From Bartonella taylorii 8TBB (lineage in GTDB: Bacteria; Pseudomonadota; Alphaproteobacteria; Rhizobiales; Rhizobiaceae), in assembly GCF_902825155.1 (NCBI RefSeq), contig NZ_CADEAG010000005.1, forward strand, positions 62,001 to 126,000: 64,000 nt of DNA, read 5' to 3'. Numbering within the stretch: the first letter of the stretch is position 1; the number at the start of each line of letters is the position of its first letter. Made by a program: the position numbers and the translations under genes. A model generated the notes under the pieces. It did not search any database. It worked only from the letters and a program-made list of their open reading frames with translations, and was not told where the DNA came from. This document shows positions 42,253 through 56,355 of the stretch, piece after piece.

Positions 42253-43206
42253 CTATTCCGTGTCTTCTTCATTAGATGTTTCATCCGGAAGTGGCGTCCC
42301 ATTTTGATTAAGTGATTGCATAAGTTTTATAACATTAGGATCAGGATATTTCACATCTATCTTGCTGCGCAAATCAACAATCAGTTTTTGGTAGCGCTCT
42401 TTTATCAGTTGTGTACGCAATACCTCTTTAACATCATCAAATACAGGAGGTTGTTTCAAACGACGATCTTCCACCTTAATAACATGCCAGCCAAAAGGGC
42501 TTTCAACAGGCTTTGTAGTGTATTCTCCAACTTTCAAACCAAACGCAGCATCTTCGAAAGGCTTAACCATTTGACCATGACTAAAATAACCAAGATCGCC
42601 TCCAACAGCGGCGGAACCATCTGTTGAACTCTTTTTTGCAATCTCTTCAAAACTTTCTCCCTTATTTAAACGCTTAATAACAGCCTCTGCTTCTTTTCTC
42701 GTTTTAACTAAAATATGACGTGCTTTAACTTCATCTTCTTTGGGTAAAGCCGCAACTTCTTTATTATAAAGAGCTTCCAAATCAGTATCAGAAATCTGGT
42801 CAACTATCGTCTGTTTAAAATAAAGTTGCTGCAAAACATTATCACGCATAACTGCCATACGTTTATCGTAAGCTTCAGTTTTATCGATACCCTTGTTCTT
42901 TGCTGCTTTAGCAAGCGCCTGCATATCTAAGTAAGCTTTTAACACCATTACACGGCGTTGTTCATCAGGAAAACGCCCTAAATTAGGATTTATTTCAAGC
43001 GCTAACTCATCCAATTGCCCTGCTGTAATATCCTTCCCATCAATAACTGCCATAACATGAGAAGGAGCAACTGTTTTTTCAGAAGTTTTCTCCAAAGTCT
43101 TTAAATCATTCGACGGTGAATTCAAACTTTCTTGAGCTATCACCCCTAAACTTGTGCTCGTCAATAAGGTTGATGCCAAAAACAGTGTGATAAAGTTGAA
43201 TTTCAT
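42253..43206 (-). CDS. Periplasmic parvulin-type peptidyl-prolyl isomerase
   Basis: A 317-residue exported foldase. A signal peptide of about 24 residues starts at the ATG at 43206, which has a strong AAGGAGT RBS; the longer frame to 43266 is rejected. A SurA-N-like helical part follows, then a parvulin domain (about 160-250) with VKARHILVKTRKEAEAVIKR and GGDLGYFSHGQMVKPFEDAAF, and an acidic tail. Related to PrsA/SurA/PpiD chaperones for outer-membrane and secreted proteins. Divergent from secA, a conserved pairing that fits a role in export. Confidence 0.9.
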   Translation of the reverse strand: MKFNFITLFLASTLLTSTSLGVIAQESLNSPSNDLKTLEKTSEKTVAPSHVMAVIDGKDITAGQLDELALEINPNLGRFPDEQRRVMVLKAYLDMQALAKAAKNKGIDKTEAYDKRMAVMRDNVLQQLYFKQTIVDQISDTDLEALYNKEVAALPKEDEVKARHILVKTRKEAEAVIKRLNKGESFEEIAKKSSTDGSAAVGGDLGYFSHGQMVKPFEDAAFGLKVGEYTTKPVESPFGWHVIKVEDRRLKQPPVFDDVKEVLRTQLIKERYQKLIVDLRSKIDVKYPDPNVIKLMQSLNQNGTPLPDETSNEEDTE

Positions 43207-43627
43207 AAATATACTCCTTAAAAATGAAGGCAGGTTTAAGATTCTTATTTTCTTTGACCGTGACATTCTAATCTCTAAACGTAGATAAATAAATCAGTAA
43301 TTTTATTTAAAAAAGAATAAACTTGTCCTTTCATCTTAGTTTATTCTACCCTATCTAGTGCTCATAGAAAACATAATAATATAGGAAAATGACGTATTAT
43401 ATCCTAAATTACTTTGTATTGTCTCAACTAAACAGCATTACTAAAGTTGACACAGTGCTCTTAGCCTCTTATCTCTACTTTACAATTAAAATGAAAAATT
43501 GCACACCAACAAATATAACTGTACCCTTTTCATCCAGTTATATTAAATGTCTTGGGGGTTGCAGAGTATGAGGATAGCATATGGACTACCCAAAAAAAGT
43601 GACAACAATTAAGAGAAAGGGCCAGAG
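43207..43627. promoter_or_regulatory. Divergent promoter region between the parvulin gene and secA
   Basis: About 420 AT-rich bases without a real gene. It holds a perfect ten-base inverted repeat AATATAACTG (43512-43521) and CAGTTATATT (43535-43544) with a 13-base loop, 84 bases before secA. It is not followed by a T run, so it is more likely an operator or leader hairpin than a terminator. secA itself has GAGAAAGGGCCAGAG before its ATG. Confidence 0.5.
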
Positions 43628-46345
43628 ATGGTCGGTTTAGGTGTCTTTGCACGTAAATTTTTTGGTTCAGCTCATGAGCGACGTCTCAAATTACTTCGCC
43701 AAAAAGTTGTACAAATTAATGCATTGGAAGAGCAATTCGTGAAATTAAGCGATGCACAACTCTGCCAAAAAACTGATGAGTTTCGTAAACGTCTTATGGA
43801 AGGTGAAACCGTTGATTTACTCCTACCAGAAGCTTTTGCAACTGTTCGTGAAGCGGCTAAACGTGTTTATGATATGCGTCCTTTTGATGTACAGCTAATT
43901 GGTGGAATGGTGCTTCATGACTGCGGTATCGCTGAAATGCGCACCGGTGAAGGTAAAACATTAATGGCAACTCTGCCAATTTATCTCAATGCATTAGAAG
44001 GAAAAGGCGTTCATGTCGTTACGGTAAACGATTATCTTGCTAGTCGTGATGCTGAAACAATGGGAAAAATCTTCAGTTTTTTGGGGCTAACAACCGGTGT
44101 GATTCTTCATGATCTTGATAATGAAGCACGCCGAGCAGCCTATGCATGCGACATCACCTATGCAACAAATAATGAACTGGGTTTCGATTATCTGCGCGAT
44201 AATATGGCTTTTGATCGTAGTCAAATGGTCCAGCGTGGACATCATTACGCAATTGTTGATGAAGTTGATTCGATCCTCATTGATGAAGCAAGGACTCCCC
44301 TTATTATTTCTGGTCCTCTAGAAGATCGTACCGACTTCTACAACCTTATTGATACATTTATTCCTGCATTGACTCCAGAAGACTATGAAATAGACGAAAA
44401 ACAAAAAACAACAACCTTTACCGAAGTCGGTACTGAAAAAATCGAAAGAATGCTCGAACAAGCCGGACATCTTAAAGGTGAAAGTCTTTACGACATAGAA
44501 AATGTTGCTATCGTCCATCATATCAATAACGCTCTAAAAGCCCATAAGTTATTTGTCCGTGACAAAGATTATATTGTTCGCAATGGTGAAATTGTCATCA
44601 TTGATGAATTTACAGGTCGTATGATGCCAGGACGGCGTTATTCTGAAGGGCTTCATCAAGCCCTAGAAGCTAAAGAGCATGTTGCTATTCAACCAGAAAA
44701 TCAGACTCTTGCTTCCATTACTTTCCAAAATTATTTTCGTATGTATAGAAAATTGTCGGGAATGACTGGAACTGCCGCAACAGAAGCCGAAGAATTCAGT
44801 AATATTTATGGTCTTGAGGTTGTAGAAGTTCCCACAAACTTACCAGTACAACGTTGTGATGAAGATGATGAAATCTATCGAACAGCAGAAGAGAAATATC
44901 GTGCTATTGTGCGTGATATCCGTCAAGCACATGAAAAAGGGCAGCCTATTCTTGTTGGAACAACTTCTATTGAAAAATCAGAACAATTAGCAGAACGTTT
45001 GCGCAAAGAGGGTATTTCCGATTTTAGAGTCTTAAATGCCCGCTATCATGAGCAAGAAGCCTACATCATTGCGCAAGCAGGGGTTCCTGGAGCTTTAACC
45101 ATTGCAACCAACATGGCTGGTCGCGGTACTGACATACAGCTTGGTGGTAATGTTGAAATGCGTATCCGGCAAGAATTACAGGATATGCCCGATGGAGCAG
45201 AGCGGACAGCTAAAGTTGAAGAAATTAAAAAAGATGTTCAACAACTCAAAGAAAAGGCATTAGCTGCTGGTGGTCTTTACGTCATCGCTACTGAACGCCA
45301 TGAAAGCCGTCGTATTGATAACCAGCTGCGTGGACGTTCTGGTCGTCAAGGCGATCCTGGTCGTTCCAAATTTTTTCTTTCTCTTCAAGATGATCTCATG
45401 CGTATCTTCGGCTCCAACCGTATGGATGGTATGTTGCAAAAGCTTGGATTGAAGGAAGATGAAGCTATTATACATCCATGGATTAATAAAGCCCTCGAGA
45501 AAGCGCAAAAAAAAGTTGAAGCACGAAATTTTGAAATTCGTAAAAATTTGTTAAAATATGACGATGTCATGAATGACCAACGCAAAGTTATTTTTGAACA
45601 GCGTATGGAAGTCATGAATGCAGATGATTTAACAGACATGATCCTTGAAATGCGCAATGAAGTGGTCGAAGATCTCGTAGAAGCCTATGTCCCATCTGGA
45701 ACATATTCTGAGAAATGGAATGTGAAAGCACTACAAGGGGAAATTCACCAACTCTTCAATCTTGAGCTTCCAGTAGAAGAATGGGCAAAAGAAGATGGAA
45801 TTGCTGAAGAACAAATTTTAGAACGCATATCAGATGCTGTTACCAAACTTGAAAACGAACGTACTGAACGCTACTCTCCAGAAATTATGGCTTATTTTCA
45901 TAAAGCTATATTACTTGAAACCATTGACATGTTATGGCGTGAACATCTGGTAAGTTTAGACCATTTACGTTCTGTCGTTGGTTTCCGTGGTTATGCACAA
46001 CGGGATCCCCTCAACGAATATAAAACGGAGTCATTTGAACTTTTCCAGAGCATGCTTAGAAATTTACGCAGAATCGTTACTTCCAAACTCATGCGTTTCG
46101 AGATCGTTCAGCAATCCACAGAACCACTCAACCTTGAGCAAGAAGATGCTGATAACTCTGTTCCAAATGATCAAGATAAAGAAAATGCTCCAATCCTGTG
46201 GGCACAAACACAAGAAAATAGAATTGTTAACCCAGAAGACCGTGATCCAAACGATGTAACCACTTGGGGAAAGGTGGGACGTAATGAGCGTTGTCCTTGT
46301 GGTTCAGAGAAAAAATACAAACATTGTCATGGCGCCTTCGTTTGA
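43628..46345 (+). CDS. secA: Preprotein translocase ATPase SecA
   Basis: Motor of the general secretion pathway, acting at SecYEG. 905 residues: NBD1 with Walker A MRTGEGKT (about 104-111), [16 protein letters not shown], a preprotein-crosslinking domain, and NBD2 with [15 protein letters not shown] and [18 protein letters not shown]. Helical scaffold and wing domains follow. The C-terminal zinc motif [14 protein letters not shown], which binds SecB and phospholipid, is complete. Divergent from the parvulin gene. Confidence 0.97.
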   Translation: MVGLGVFARKFFGSAHERRLKLLRQKVVQINALEEQFVKLSDAQLCQKTDEFRKRLMEGETVDLLLPEAFATVREAAKRVYDMRPFDVQLIGGMVLHDCGIAEMRTGEGKTLMATLPIYLNALEGKGVHVVTVNDYLASRDAETMGKIFSFLGLTTGVILHDLDNEARRAAYACDITYATNNELGFDYLRDNMAFDRSQMVQRGHHYAIVDEVDSILIDEARTPLIISGPLEDRTDFYNLIDTFIPALTPEDYEIDEKQKTTTFTEVGTEKIERMLEQAGHLKGESLYDIENVAIVHHINNALKAHKLFVRDKDYIVRNGEIVIIDEFTGRMMPGRRYSEGLHQALEAKEHVAIQPENQTLASITFQNYFRMYRKLSGMTGTAATEAEEFSNIYGLEVVEVPTNLPVQRCDEDDEIYRTAEEKYRAIVRDIRQAHEKGQPILVGTTSIEKSEQLAERLRKEGISDFRVLNARYHEQEAYIIAQAGVPGALTIATNMAGRGTDIQLGGNVEMRIRQELQDMPDGAERTAKVEEIKKDVQQLKEKALAAGGLYVIATERHESRRIDNQLRGRSGRQGDPGRSKFFLSLQDDLMRIFGSNRMDGMLQKLGLKEDEAIIHPWINKALEKAQKKVEARNFEIRKNLLKYDDVMNDQRKVIFEQRMEVMNADDLTDMILEMRNEVVEDLVEAYVPSGTYSEKWNVKALQGEIHQLFNLELPVEEWAKEDGIAEEQILERISDAVTKLENERTERYSPEIMAYFHKAILLETIDMLWREHLVSLDHLRSVVGFRGYAQRDPLNEYKTESFELFQSMLRNLRRIVTSKLMRFEIVQQSTEPLNLEQEDADNSVPNDQDKENAPILWAQTQENRIVNPEDRDPNDVTTWGKVGRNERCPCGSEKKYKHCHGAFV

Positions 46346-46364
46346 AAAACAAACAATTAAGAAG

Positions 46365-46781
46365 ATGAATAAAAAGCGAAACTATGAGCAGGAATTACGC
46401 ACCGCAGGTCTAAGGGTAACACGTCAAAGACGCATTATTCTTGATATTTTGGCCGACACAAATGATCATCCAAATGCGTTTGAAATTTTTCAGCGCGCTC
46501 ACAAAATAGATTCTAGCGTTTCGCTTTCGACCGTTTATAGAACCATGAAAATATTAGAAGAAAACGGGACAATTCATCGTCATACTTTTAGTGGTGGACC
46601 ATCCCGTTTTGAGCAAGCAGATGGGCAACACCATGATCATCTCATTGATGTGGAAACAGGGCAAGTTATTGAATTTCATTCTGATATCATTGAAAAACTG
46701 CAAGAGGAAATTGCTAAATCTCTTGGCTATGATATTATTCACCATCGCCTTGAACTTTATGGGAAAAAACGCAGTTTTTAA
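46365..46781 (+). CDS. Fur-family metalloregulator (Fur/Mur type)
   Basis: 138 residues from the ATG at 46365, the family start; the frame is open back into secA. Winged-helix DNA-binding domain with [15 protein letters not shown] and [16 protein letters not shown], then a dimerisation/metal domain with [18 protein letters not shown]. It lacks the structural CxxC zinc pairs and the HHH haem motif of Irr, and resembles the Fur/Mur group, which in rhizobia senses manganese or iron. It begins 19 bases after secA, so read-through is likely. In many rhizobia mur lies beside rimI instead. Confidence 0.88.
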   Translation: MNKKRNYEQELRTAGLRVTRQRRIILDILADTNDHPNAFEIFQRAHKIDSSVSLSTVYRTMKILEENGTIHRHTFSGGPSRFEQADGQHHDHLIDVETGQVIEFHSDIIEKLQEEIAKSLGYDIIHHRLELYGKKRSF

Positions 46782-46974
46782 AGTGACGGTTTCGCACGTA
46801 TAATCAAAAATCTCTTCATGCAAAGCAAATTTTTCACAAGTTCTCCTTAAGAACCTACAGTTTTCATTGGCAAGAAAGTTTTTCTGCTTTATTACTCCTT
46901 TTTATATGATGCTATAAATACTCAATCATCAATATTACAATAAAAGTATTATAACAAATTAGGCCAATATTATC

Positions 46975-48050
46975 ATGGTTTCTTTGCCACAAGATCGTAT
47001 GAAACAGCTTGAAAAACGCTTTGAAATAATTGAAAGCCAAATGGCTAAAAATCCAAATGCTGAAACTTATGTAAAATTAGCTTCTGAATATGCAGAATTA
47101 CAGCCAATCGTTACCTTCATACGAACATTAAATGCTCTCCATACAGAAATAACAGAACTCGAAACTATGATCAGTGATAAACTAACAGATATAGAAATGC
47201 GTAACCTTGCTCAAGAAGAGCTACCATTATTATATCAGAAAACGGAACAACTTGAGCAAGAACTTCAAATTCTTCTTTTGCCTAAAGATGTTGCTGATGA
47301 AAAAAGTGCTATTATTGAAATTCGAGCAGGAACAGGAGGATCAGAAGCAGCGCTTTTTGCCGGTGATCTTTTTCGCATGTATGAACGTTATGCCGCTTCT
47401 CATAACTGGAAAGTTGAAGTCGTTTCGCTTAATGAAGGGGAAGTTGGTGGATATAAAGAAATTATTGCAACCATTTCAGGAAAAGGTGTCTTTTCTAAAC
47501 TAAAATTTGAATCAGGTGTTCATCGTGTGCAACGCATACCTGAAACAGAAACAGGTGGACGTATCCATACGTCTGCTGCCACCGTTGCAGTACTTCCTGA
47601 GGCTGAAGAAATTGATATTGAAATTCGTCCAGAAGATATTCGTATTGATACGATGCGCGCCTCTGGAGCAGGAGGACAGCATGTCAATACAACTGATTCA
47701 GCTGTTCGTATTACGCATATTCCAACGGGAATTATGGTTGTACAAGCAGAAAAATCACAACACCAAAACCGAGCACGGGCGCTTCAAATTCTACGGGCGC
47801 GCTTGTTCGATATCGAACGACAAAAAGCGGAAAGTGAACGTTCAGCCTCCCGTAAAAATCAAGTCGGTTCTGGTGATCGTTCAGAACGAATTCGTACCTA
47901 TAATTTTCCACAAGGACGTATCACGGATCACCGTATTAATCTCACTCTTTACAAGCTTGACCGCGTATTGGAAGGAGATCTTGATGAACTTATTCATGCA
48001 CTCATATCCGACCATCAGACAGCACTCCTTATGAAAATGGACAATCATGG

Positions 48051-48054
<4 letters not shown>
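46975..48054 (+). CDS. prfA: Peptide chain release factor 1
   Basis: Recognises UAA and UAG stop codons. 359 residues: helical N-terminal domain, codon-recognition domain (the PxT-like tripeptide near residue 188), GGQ in [19 protein letters not shown] near residue 234, and the C-terminal [19 protein letters not shown]. It overlaps prmC, whose product methylates the GGQ glutamine of this protein, by four bases. Confidence 0.97.
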
Positions 48055-52031
<3,977 letters not shown>

Positions 52032-52050
<19 letters not shown>

Positions 52051-52430
52051 AATCTTTCCAATCCCTTCTTCACACAAATAACATCTTCATCAGTTCCACG
52101 TAACTCAAAACGATACAGACAAGGCACAAAACATTTTTCAGCAATAATTTTACTCGCTAAATTATAATAGCAACCAAAATTGCGATTCCCACCACCAATG
52201 ACACCACGAATAAACTTGCGGTTCTCTCTCTCATTGAGGAAACGAATAACCGCTTTCGGCACAGCCCCTCTCCCTTCACCATCTGCATATGTAGGAACAG
52301 CTAATATATAAGGTTCATCAATTAACACAGACGGCTTTTTTTTATCAATCTTGAGGATTCGTTGATCAAGTTGAGAGACAAAATGTTCAGTATTACCCGT
52401 TGCGCTCGAATAATAAACAATAAGCCCCAT
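52032..52430 (-). CDS. nrdI: Flavodoxin-like NrdI
   Basis: FMN protein that supplies the oxidant to build the Mn(III)2-tyrosyl radical in NrdF. 132 residues from the ATG at 52430, beginning [18 protein letters not shown], the FMN phosphate loop. [14 protein letters not shown] forms the NrdI-specific flavin loop. Its ATG shares one base with the nrdH stop codon (TAATG), so the genes are coupled. Confidence 0.95.
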
Positions 52431-52654
52431 TAAACACAAATACCACTAATCATATCCGGTCTAAAACCAGACCAATGATTTTCACCACAAACGACGACAG
52501 GAACCTGACGATAGCCCAGAGATTGAACAAAAATATACGCTTGTTCATCGCGGGAAATGTCTACAACACGATAATTAATGCCCTTAGCATCAAAGGCGCG
52601 ACGCGTAGCGTCGCATTGAACGCAAGATGGCTTGCTATAAATAGTGATCGACAT
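52430..52654 (-). CDS. nrdH: Glutaredoxin-like NrdH redoxin
   Basis: Electron donor for class Ib RNR, reduced by thioredoxin reductase. 74 residues from the ATG at 52654, with the redox motif CVQC (11-14 in [16 protein letters not shown]) and the C-terminal [11 protein letters not shown] signature of NrdH. A TTG at 52663 in the same frame is less likely. First gene of the operon; the upstream gap holds an NrdR-like box. Confidence 0.94.
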   Translation of the reverse strand: MSITIYSKPSCVQCDATRRAFDAKGINYRVVDISRDEQAYIFVQSLGYRQVPVVVCGENHWSGFRPDMISGICV

Positions 52655-53166
52655 TTTTTTCAACTTTCATAATTTTAAAAAGACACCCCTCAAAGGGTAT
52701 TAATTCTGATAATTTTAATAGATACTCAAGAATAACAAAAAACAGCGATTGTACACAAACACATACGGTCATACTCTTGTTCAAACAACACATAGCTTTC
52801 TGAACATAACTGAAATCCCCATCAAATAATTTCAAAATTATGATGAGAATAAATGATCATTCTATAACTTAAATGGCAAAGCATCCCAGTTATAAAACAA
52901 TCTTTTGCTTGCATTACAATTCCCTCCTGCTGTCTAAAAACTAATGTCCCCAGCAGCTGCTTCCCCAATGCTTAGTCTTACTCTTTCATGATAAAATCAA
53001 CTCACAAAAACGAAAGGAAATTCCCCCAAGAGAAACATTCGAACAGAAACACCACTCTACTCTTGGTCAATAAACTCTTCGCGATCATATTATGGAAATA
53101 ATTTAGACACCAAACGAAACACACTATACCCTCACTTGTGCTTATTTAGAATCACCAATCATTTTG

Positions 53167-53182
53167 ATACTATATATAGTAT
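53167..53182 (-). promoter_or_regulatory. NrdR-box-like palindrome upstream of nrdHIEF
   Basis: ATACTATATATAGTAT is a perfect 16-base palindrome whose core CTATATATAG fits the published NrdR consensus acaCwAtATaTwGtgt. NrdR is an ATP-cone repressor of RNR operons in most bacteria. A clear second box at the usual 31-32-base spacing is missing; a half-like ACACTATAC lies near 53121-53129. Assignment rests on pattern and on the nrd context. Confidence 0.6.
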
Positions 53183-53269
53183 ACACCCTCTCTCTTTCGT
53201 CAAGGAGAATTCAACCATTATTTTGAATTTTCCACGATCTTCCCACTGAGATTCTCAACTTCTAAAACA

Positions 53270-53320
53270 TATGTAATAATATAACATTTTGTTGACAAAC
53301 GTTATATTATTACATAGATT
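53270..53320 (+). promoter_or_regulatory. Probable Zur operator and promoter of the zinc ABC transporter operon
   Basis: A perfect 16-base inverted repeat, TATGTAATAATATAAC (53270-53285) and its complement GTTATATTATTACATA (53301-53316), flanks a 15-base centre containing TTGACA (53292-53297). A TAGATT hexamer 17 bases further (53315-53320) completes a promoter. Each arm, extended to ATGTAATAATATAACAT, is itself nearly palindromic and resembles AT-rich Zur sites. Two repressor sites around one promoter would give tight zinc repression of the genes that start at 53353. Zur binding is inferred. Confidence 0.7.
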
Positions 53321-53352
53321 CCCGAGCTAAATAAGCAAAGGTGGTATAAATT

Positions 53353-54105
53353 ATGGGTCTGCATTTCGATAATGCAACATTAGGCTATGTAAATAGAATA
53401 GCTATAAAGAGTTTTTCAGCAAAATTAAAAGCTGGTTCGTTGGTTGCAATAACGGGTGATAATGGTGCTGGAAAATCTACACTGCTAAAAGCTATCGCCG
53501 GTTTGATTAAACCTATCAGAGGTAAAATTACAAAACCGAAGAAAAGCCGGATTGCTTATCTCGCTCAGCAATGCGATATAGATCAAACATTTCCAATTGA
53601 TGTGGAAGCGCTTATAAAAACGGGACTATGGTCTTTTTGTGGATTATGGAAAAACCAGCGCCCTTATTACTCTAAAATTCAGCATGCACTTGAAATGGTT
53701 GGGCTCACGACACTCGCCACTCGTTCACTTGACACACTATCAAGTGGCCAATTACAACGCGCCCTTTTTGCGCGTATTATTGTACAAGATGCTGATATTA
53801 TTTTGCTCGATGAACCTTTTAATGGTATAGATTGTAATACCCAAAAAGATCTTCTTGCGTTGATAACCCATTGGCAACAACAAGGACGGACAGTTCTTAC
53901 AGCACTCCATGATCCGCTCATTGTGCAAGAATATTTTCCCCATATGATTCAAATTAATAAACAAAACGCCTTTTATGGAGAAACAACACAATTTTTCCAT
54001 GACAACATTCATCACTTTATATCACCTCTCACATCCAACTCTTTTCATATTAGCGCACTAAAACGACATCTTCCCTTCAATGATTCTCGCTCTATTAGGC
54101 TATAA
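53353..54105 (+). CDS. znuC: Zinc/metal ABC transporter ATP-binding protein
   Basis: 250 residues. Walker A GDNGAGKST (about 36-44), signature LSSGQLQRALFAR, Walker B IILLDEPFNGID and the H-loop His in TALHDP. Short-chain ATPase of the metal (Zn/Mn/Fe) importer family. Zinc is inferred from the Zur-like operator and the His-rich loop of the binding protein encoded two genes on. First gene of a three-gene operon in the order ATPase-permease-binding protein; the permease gene follows after three bases. Confidence 0.87.
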   Translation: MGLHFDNATLGYVNRIAIKSFSAKLKAGSLVAITGDNGAGKSTLLKAIAGLIKPIRGKITKPKKSRIAYLAQQCDIDQTFPIDVEALIKTGLWSFCGLWKNQRPYYSKIQHALEMVGLTTLATRSLDTLSSGQLQRALFARIIVQDADIILLDEPFNGIDCNTQKDLLALITHWQQQGRTVLTALHDPLIVQEYFPHMIQINKQNAFYGETTQFFHDNIHHFISPLTSNSFHISALKRHLPFNDSRSIRL

Positions 54106-54108
54106 TAC

Positions 54109-54990
54109 GTGTACGCATTTTTTCTTGCCCCCTTCGTTGAGTTCCATTTTATGCAAAGCGCCCTTATCGGTTCAATTCTCCTGTCCATCAGTGCTTGTCC
54201 TATTGGTGTATTTTTGATGCTACGCGGGATGAGTTTAACAGGAGATGCTATATCTCACGCCATTCTTCCTGGTGTTGCCGCCGCTTTCCTGTTTTGTGGC
54301 TTTTCTCTCATATCTATGACACTTGGCGGCATTTTAGCTGGTGTTATTGTTGCGTTAGCAACCGCCTTGATTTCGCGAAATAGCTTTCAGAAAGAAGACG
54401 CATCAATGACAGTCTTTTATCTTATTGCACTCGCAGCAGGTGTCATTATTGTTTCACTTAAAAATTCAACGATTGATTTGCTTCATCTCTTATTTGGCTC
54501 GGTACTTGCACTGGATACACAAGCCCTTTTACTGGTTACTACTATAATGCTCATCACAGTGTGCAGTCTCTGCATTTTCTGGCGCGCACTTGTAGTAGAA
54601 AGCTTTGACCCCCTCTTTTTTAAATCGCTCTCTCCATTGAGTAAATATGTTCATATATCACTGCTCGGACTTGTCGTATTAAATTTGGTTGGTGGCTTCC
54701 AATCACTAGGAACATTACTTTCCGTCGGCATTATGATGATTCCAGCTATTACAGCTCGTCTTTGGCTTTCACGTCTGGGTCCTATCTGCGTACTTTCCAC
54801 ACTTTTGGGAATCATTTCTAGCATATGTGGCCTACTGCTTTCTTTCCACCTTTCACTTCCCTCTGGCCCTGCTATCATCATTACCGCAGGATTTATTTAT
54901 CTTTTTTCCTGCTTCATAAGTCCACGCGGCTTTATTGTGGCATGGTTTCCCCAACTTTTTTATACGTTCCTCCCCACCTTAAGGAAATAA
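54109..54990 (+). CDS. znuB: Zinc/metal ABC transporter permease
   Basis: A 293-residue ABC-3 family membrane protein with eight or nine helices. The family motif MLRGMSLTGDAISHAILPGV is near residues 38-58 and GTLLSVGIMMIPAITARL follows later. It translocates the metal delivered by the binding protein. The annotated start is GTG at 54109, just after the ATPase stop; an ATG at 54151 is an alternative. Confidence 0.87.
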   Translation: MYAFFLAPFVEFHFMQSALIGSILLSISACPIGVFLMLRGMSLTGDAISHAILPGVAAAFLFCGFSLISMTLGGILAGVIVALATALISRNSFQKEDASMTVFYLIALAAGVIIVSLKNSTIDLLHLLFGSVLALDTQALLLVTTIMLITVCSLCIFWRALVVESFDPLFFKSLSPLSKYVHISLLGLVVLNLVGGFQSLGTLLSVGIMMIPAITARLWLSRLGPICVLSTLLGIISSICGLLLSFHLSLPSGPAIIITAGFIYLFSCFISPRGFIVAWFPQLFYTFLPTLRK

Positions 54991-54992
54991 TT

Positions 54993-55916
54993 GTGCTTAA
55001 ACTCATTCAACAATTTGTTATGCTTGGCTCTCTCTACTTGCTTGCCCTTTTTCCATTTTCTGCTGCCGCACATAATAAGATTAGAGTTGTTGCGAGCTTT
55101 TCTATTCTTGCAGATTTAGTAAAAAATGTAGGAGGTGACAATATTTATACTACTACTTTGGTCGGTCCCAATGCAAATACCCACACTTATGAACCTACTC
55201 CCAATGATACCCAAGCTCTGAGAAAGGCACATATTATTTTCATCAACGGGCTTCATTTAGAAGGCTTCATTGACCGCCTCATCACAGCAAGCGGAACAAA
55301 AGCACTTCTTGTTGAAGTTAGTGCCAACATTCCCCTCCTCGAAATTAAAAATAAAGAACATAGTGCCCAACATCAGCACCACAGTAGTATTGATCCACAT
55401 GCTTGGCAAACTATCCCTAATGTCGAAATTTATATCAAAAATATCGCCACTGCCTTCTGTAAAATCGATCAACAATCCTGTGCAAGCTACAGAAGAAATT
55501 CCGAAGCTTATAGCCAAAAGCTTAAAGCAGCGCAAGAAAAACTTAAATCAAAGATTGCAACCATCCCAAAAGATAAACGTGTTATTATCACATCTCACGA
55601 CGCCTTTAGTTATTTTGCCCAAGAATACGGTTTTACCATACTTGCACCTCAAAGTGCTTCAACAGAAGCTGAAGCGACTGCAGCAGATGTCGCCAAACTT
55701 ATTAAACAAATTAAAACTCATAAAGCAGCCGCACTGTTTGTTGAAAACATCTCTAATCCTCGTCTCATAAAACAGATCTCAAAAGAAACAGGTTTAAAAA
55801 TCGGTGGAACACTGTATTCCGATGCATTGTCGGACGAAAACGGACCTGCTGCAACTTATCTCGATATGATGGAACATAATGTTAATACTATTATCGATGC
55901 GACGACAAAACACTAA
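54993..55916 (+). CDS. znuA: Periplasmic zinc-binding protein of the ABC transporter
   Basis: 307 residues, cluster A-I (ZnuA/TroA) solute-binding protein. The start is taken as GTG at 54993, two bases after the znuB stop, with AAGGAA upstream; it opens a signal peptide ending near FSAAA|H. Metal ligands are expected in NTHTYEPT, DPHAW and the EAEAT region. The short His-rich loop EHSAQHQHHSSIDPH favours zinc over manganese. The ATG at 55020 is a less likely start. The open frame back to 54825 overlaps znuB and is rejected. Confidence 0.88.
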   Translation: MLKLIQQFVMLGSLYLLALFPFSAAAHNKIRVVASFSILADLVKNVGGDNIYTTTLVGPNANTHTYEPTPNDTQALRKAHIIFINGLHLEGFIDRLITASGTKALLVEVSANIPLLEIKNKEHSAQHQHHSSIDPHAWQTIPNVEIYIKNIATAFCKIDQQSCASYRRNSEAYSQKLKAAQEKLKSKIATIPKDKRVIITSHDAFSYFAQEYGFTILAPQSASTEAEATAADVAKLIKQIKTHKAAALFVENISNPRLIKQISKETGLKIGGTLYSDALSDENGPAATYLDMMEHNVNTIIDATTKH

Positions 55917-56253
55917 GACAAATCAACAAAATCTATAATCAATCTACAAAGCATTTTTCTGTTATTTTTTAAAAATATCATCCTCTATCATTACCAATTA
56001 AATCTTTTACATCCAAAAACACCATGTATTCTTAAACTTATTTTCTTGTTTTTCAAATTTTTTAAATGCACATGCGCTCTTGAAAATATCTTACAACGCT
56101 AAAACAGATCGCTTTGGTCATAGATCAAGGATACTATTAAGCGCGCTAAAACATCTCATTAACTTAAAAAACAAAGCTTGTTAGGCAGCTCCTAAAATGC
56201 AAACCAAAACATGATTTGCAAGTACACTTAAAAGTTTAAGAGAGAAATAGCTT

Positions 56254-56355
56254 CTGAATAAATTAAAAAAATCCGCTTTATTAGGCATTATTATAACAAG
56301 CGTTATTACAATTGGAATGCACAATTGCCTCAAAACTATCATCCCCAATTATTAA
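56254..56355 (+). pseudogene. Possible remnant of a small secreted protein gene
   Basis: A 33-codon frame begins at CTG with LNKLKKSALLGIIITSVITI then GMHNC and runs into a stop. A short basic start, a hydrophobic core and G-x-x-N-C look like a signal or lipoprotein leader whose start codon and mature part were lost. A GAGAGAAA purine run lies upstream. It is short enough to be chance. Confidence 0.25.

Larger units (their letters stand above)
52655..53352. promoter_or_regulatory. Divergent regulatory region between nrdHIEF and the zinc transporter operon
   Basis: About 700 bases without a credible gene. The promoter-proximal end for znu (53270-53320) and a box for nrd (53167-53182) are listed separately. 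Between that box and nrdH lies an unusually long leader of about 510 bases on the minus strand. It has a hairpin with arms CTGCTG (52927-52932) and CAGCAG (52951-52956) and several purine-rich stretches. I could not match it to a known riboswitch. Confidence 0.5.

Noticed and set aside
43389-43571. 60-codon frame upstream of secA
   Set aside because: It spans the inverted repeat, has no RBS and shows no family features.
52861-53100. Possible cobalamin riboswitch upstream of nrdHIEF
   Set aside because: Purine-rich stretches look suggestive, but the conserved GCCACTG B12 box and the core pairing pattern are absent.
54825-54992. N-terminal extension of the zinc-binding protein
   Set aside because: It would overlap the permease gene by 166 bases and place a long non-signal segment before a good signal peptide.
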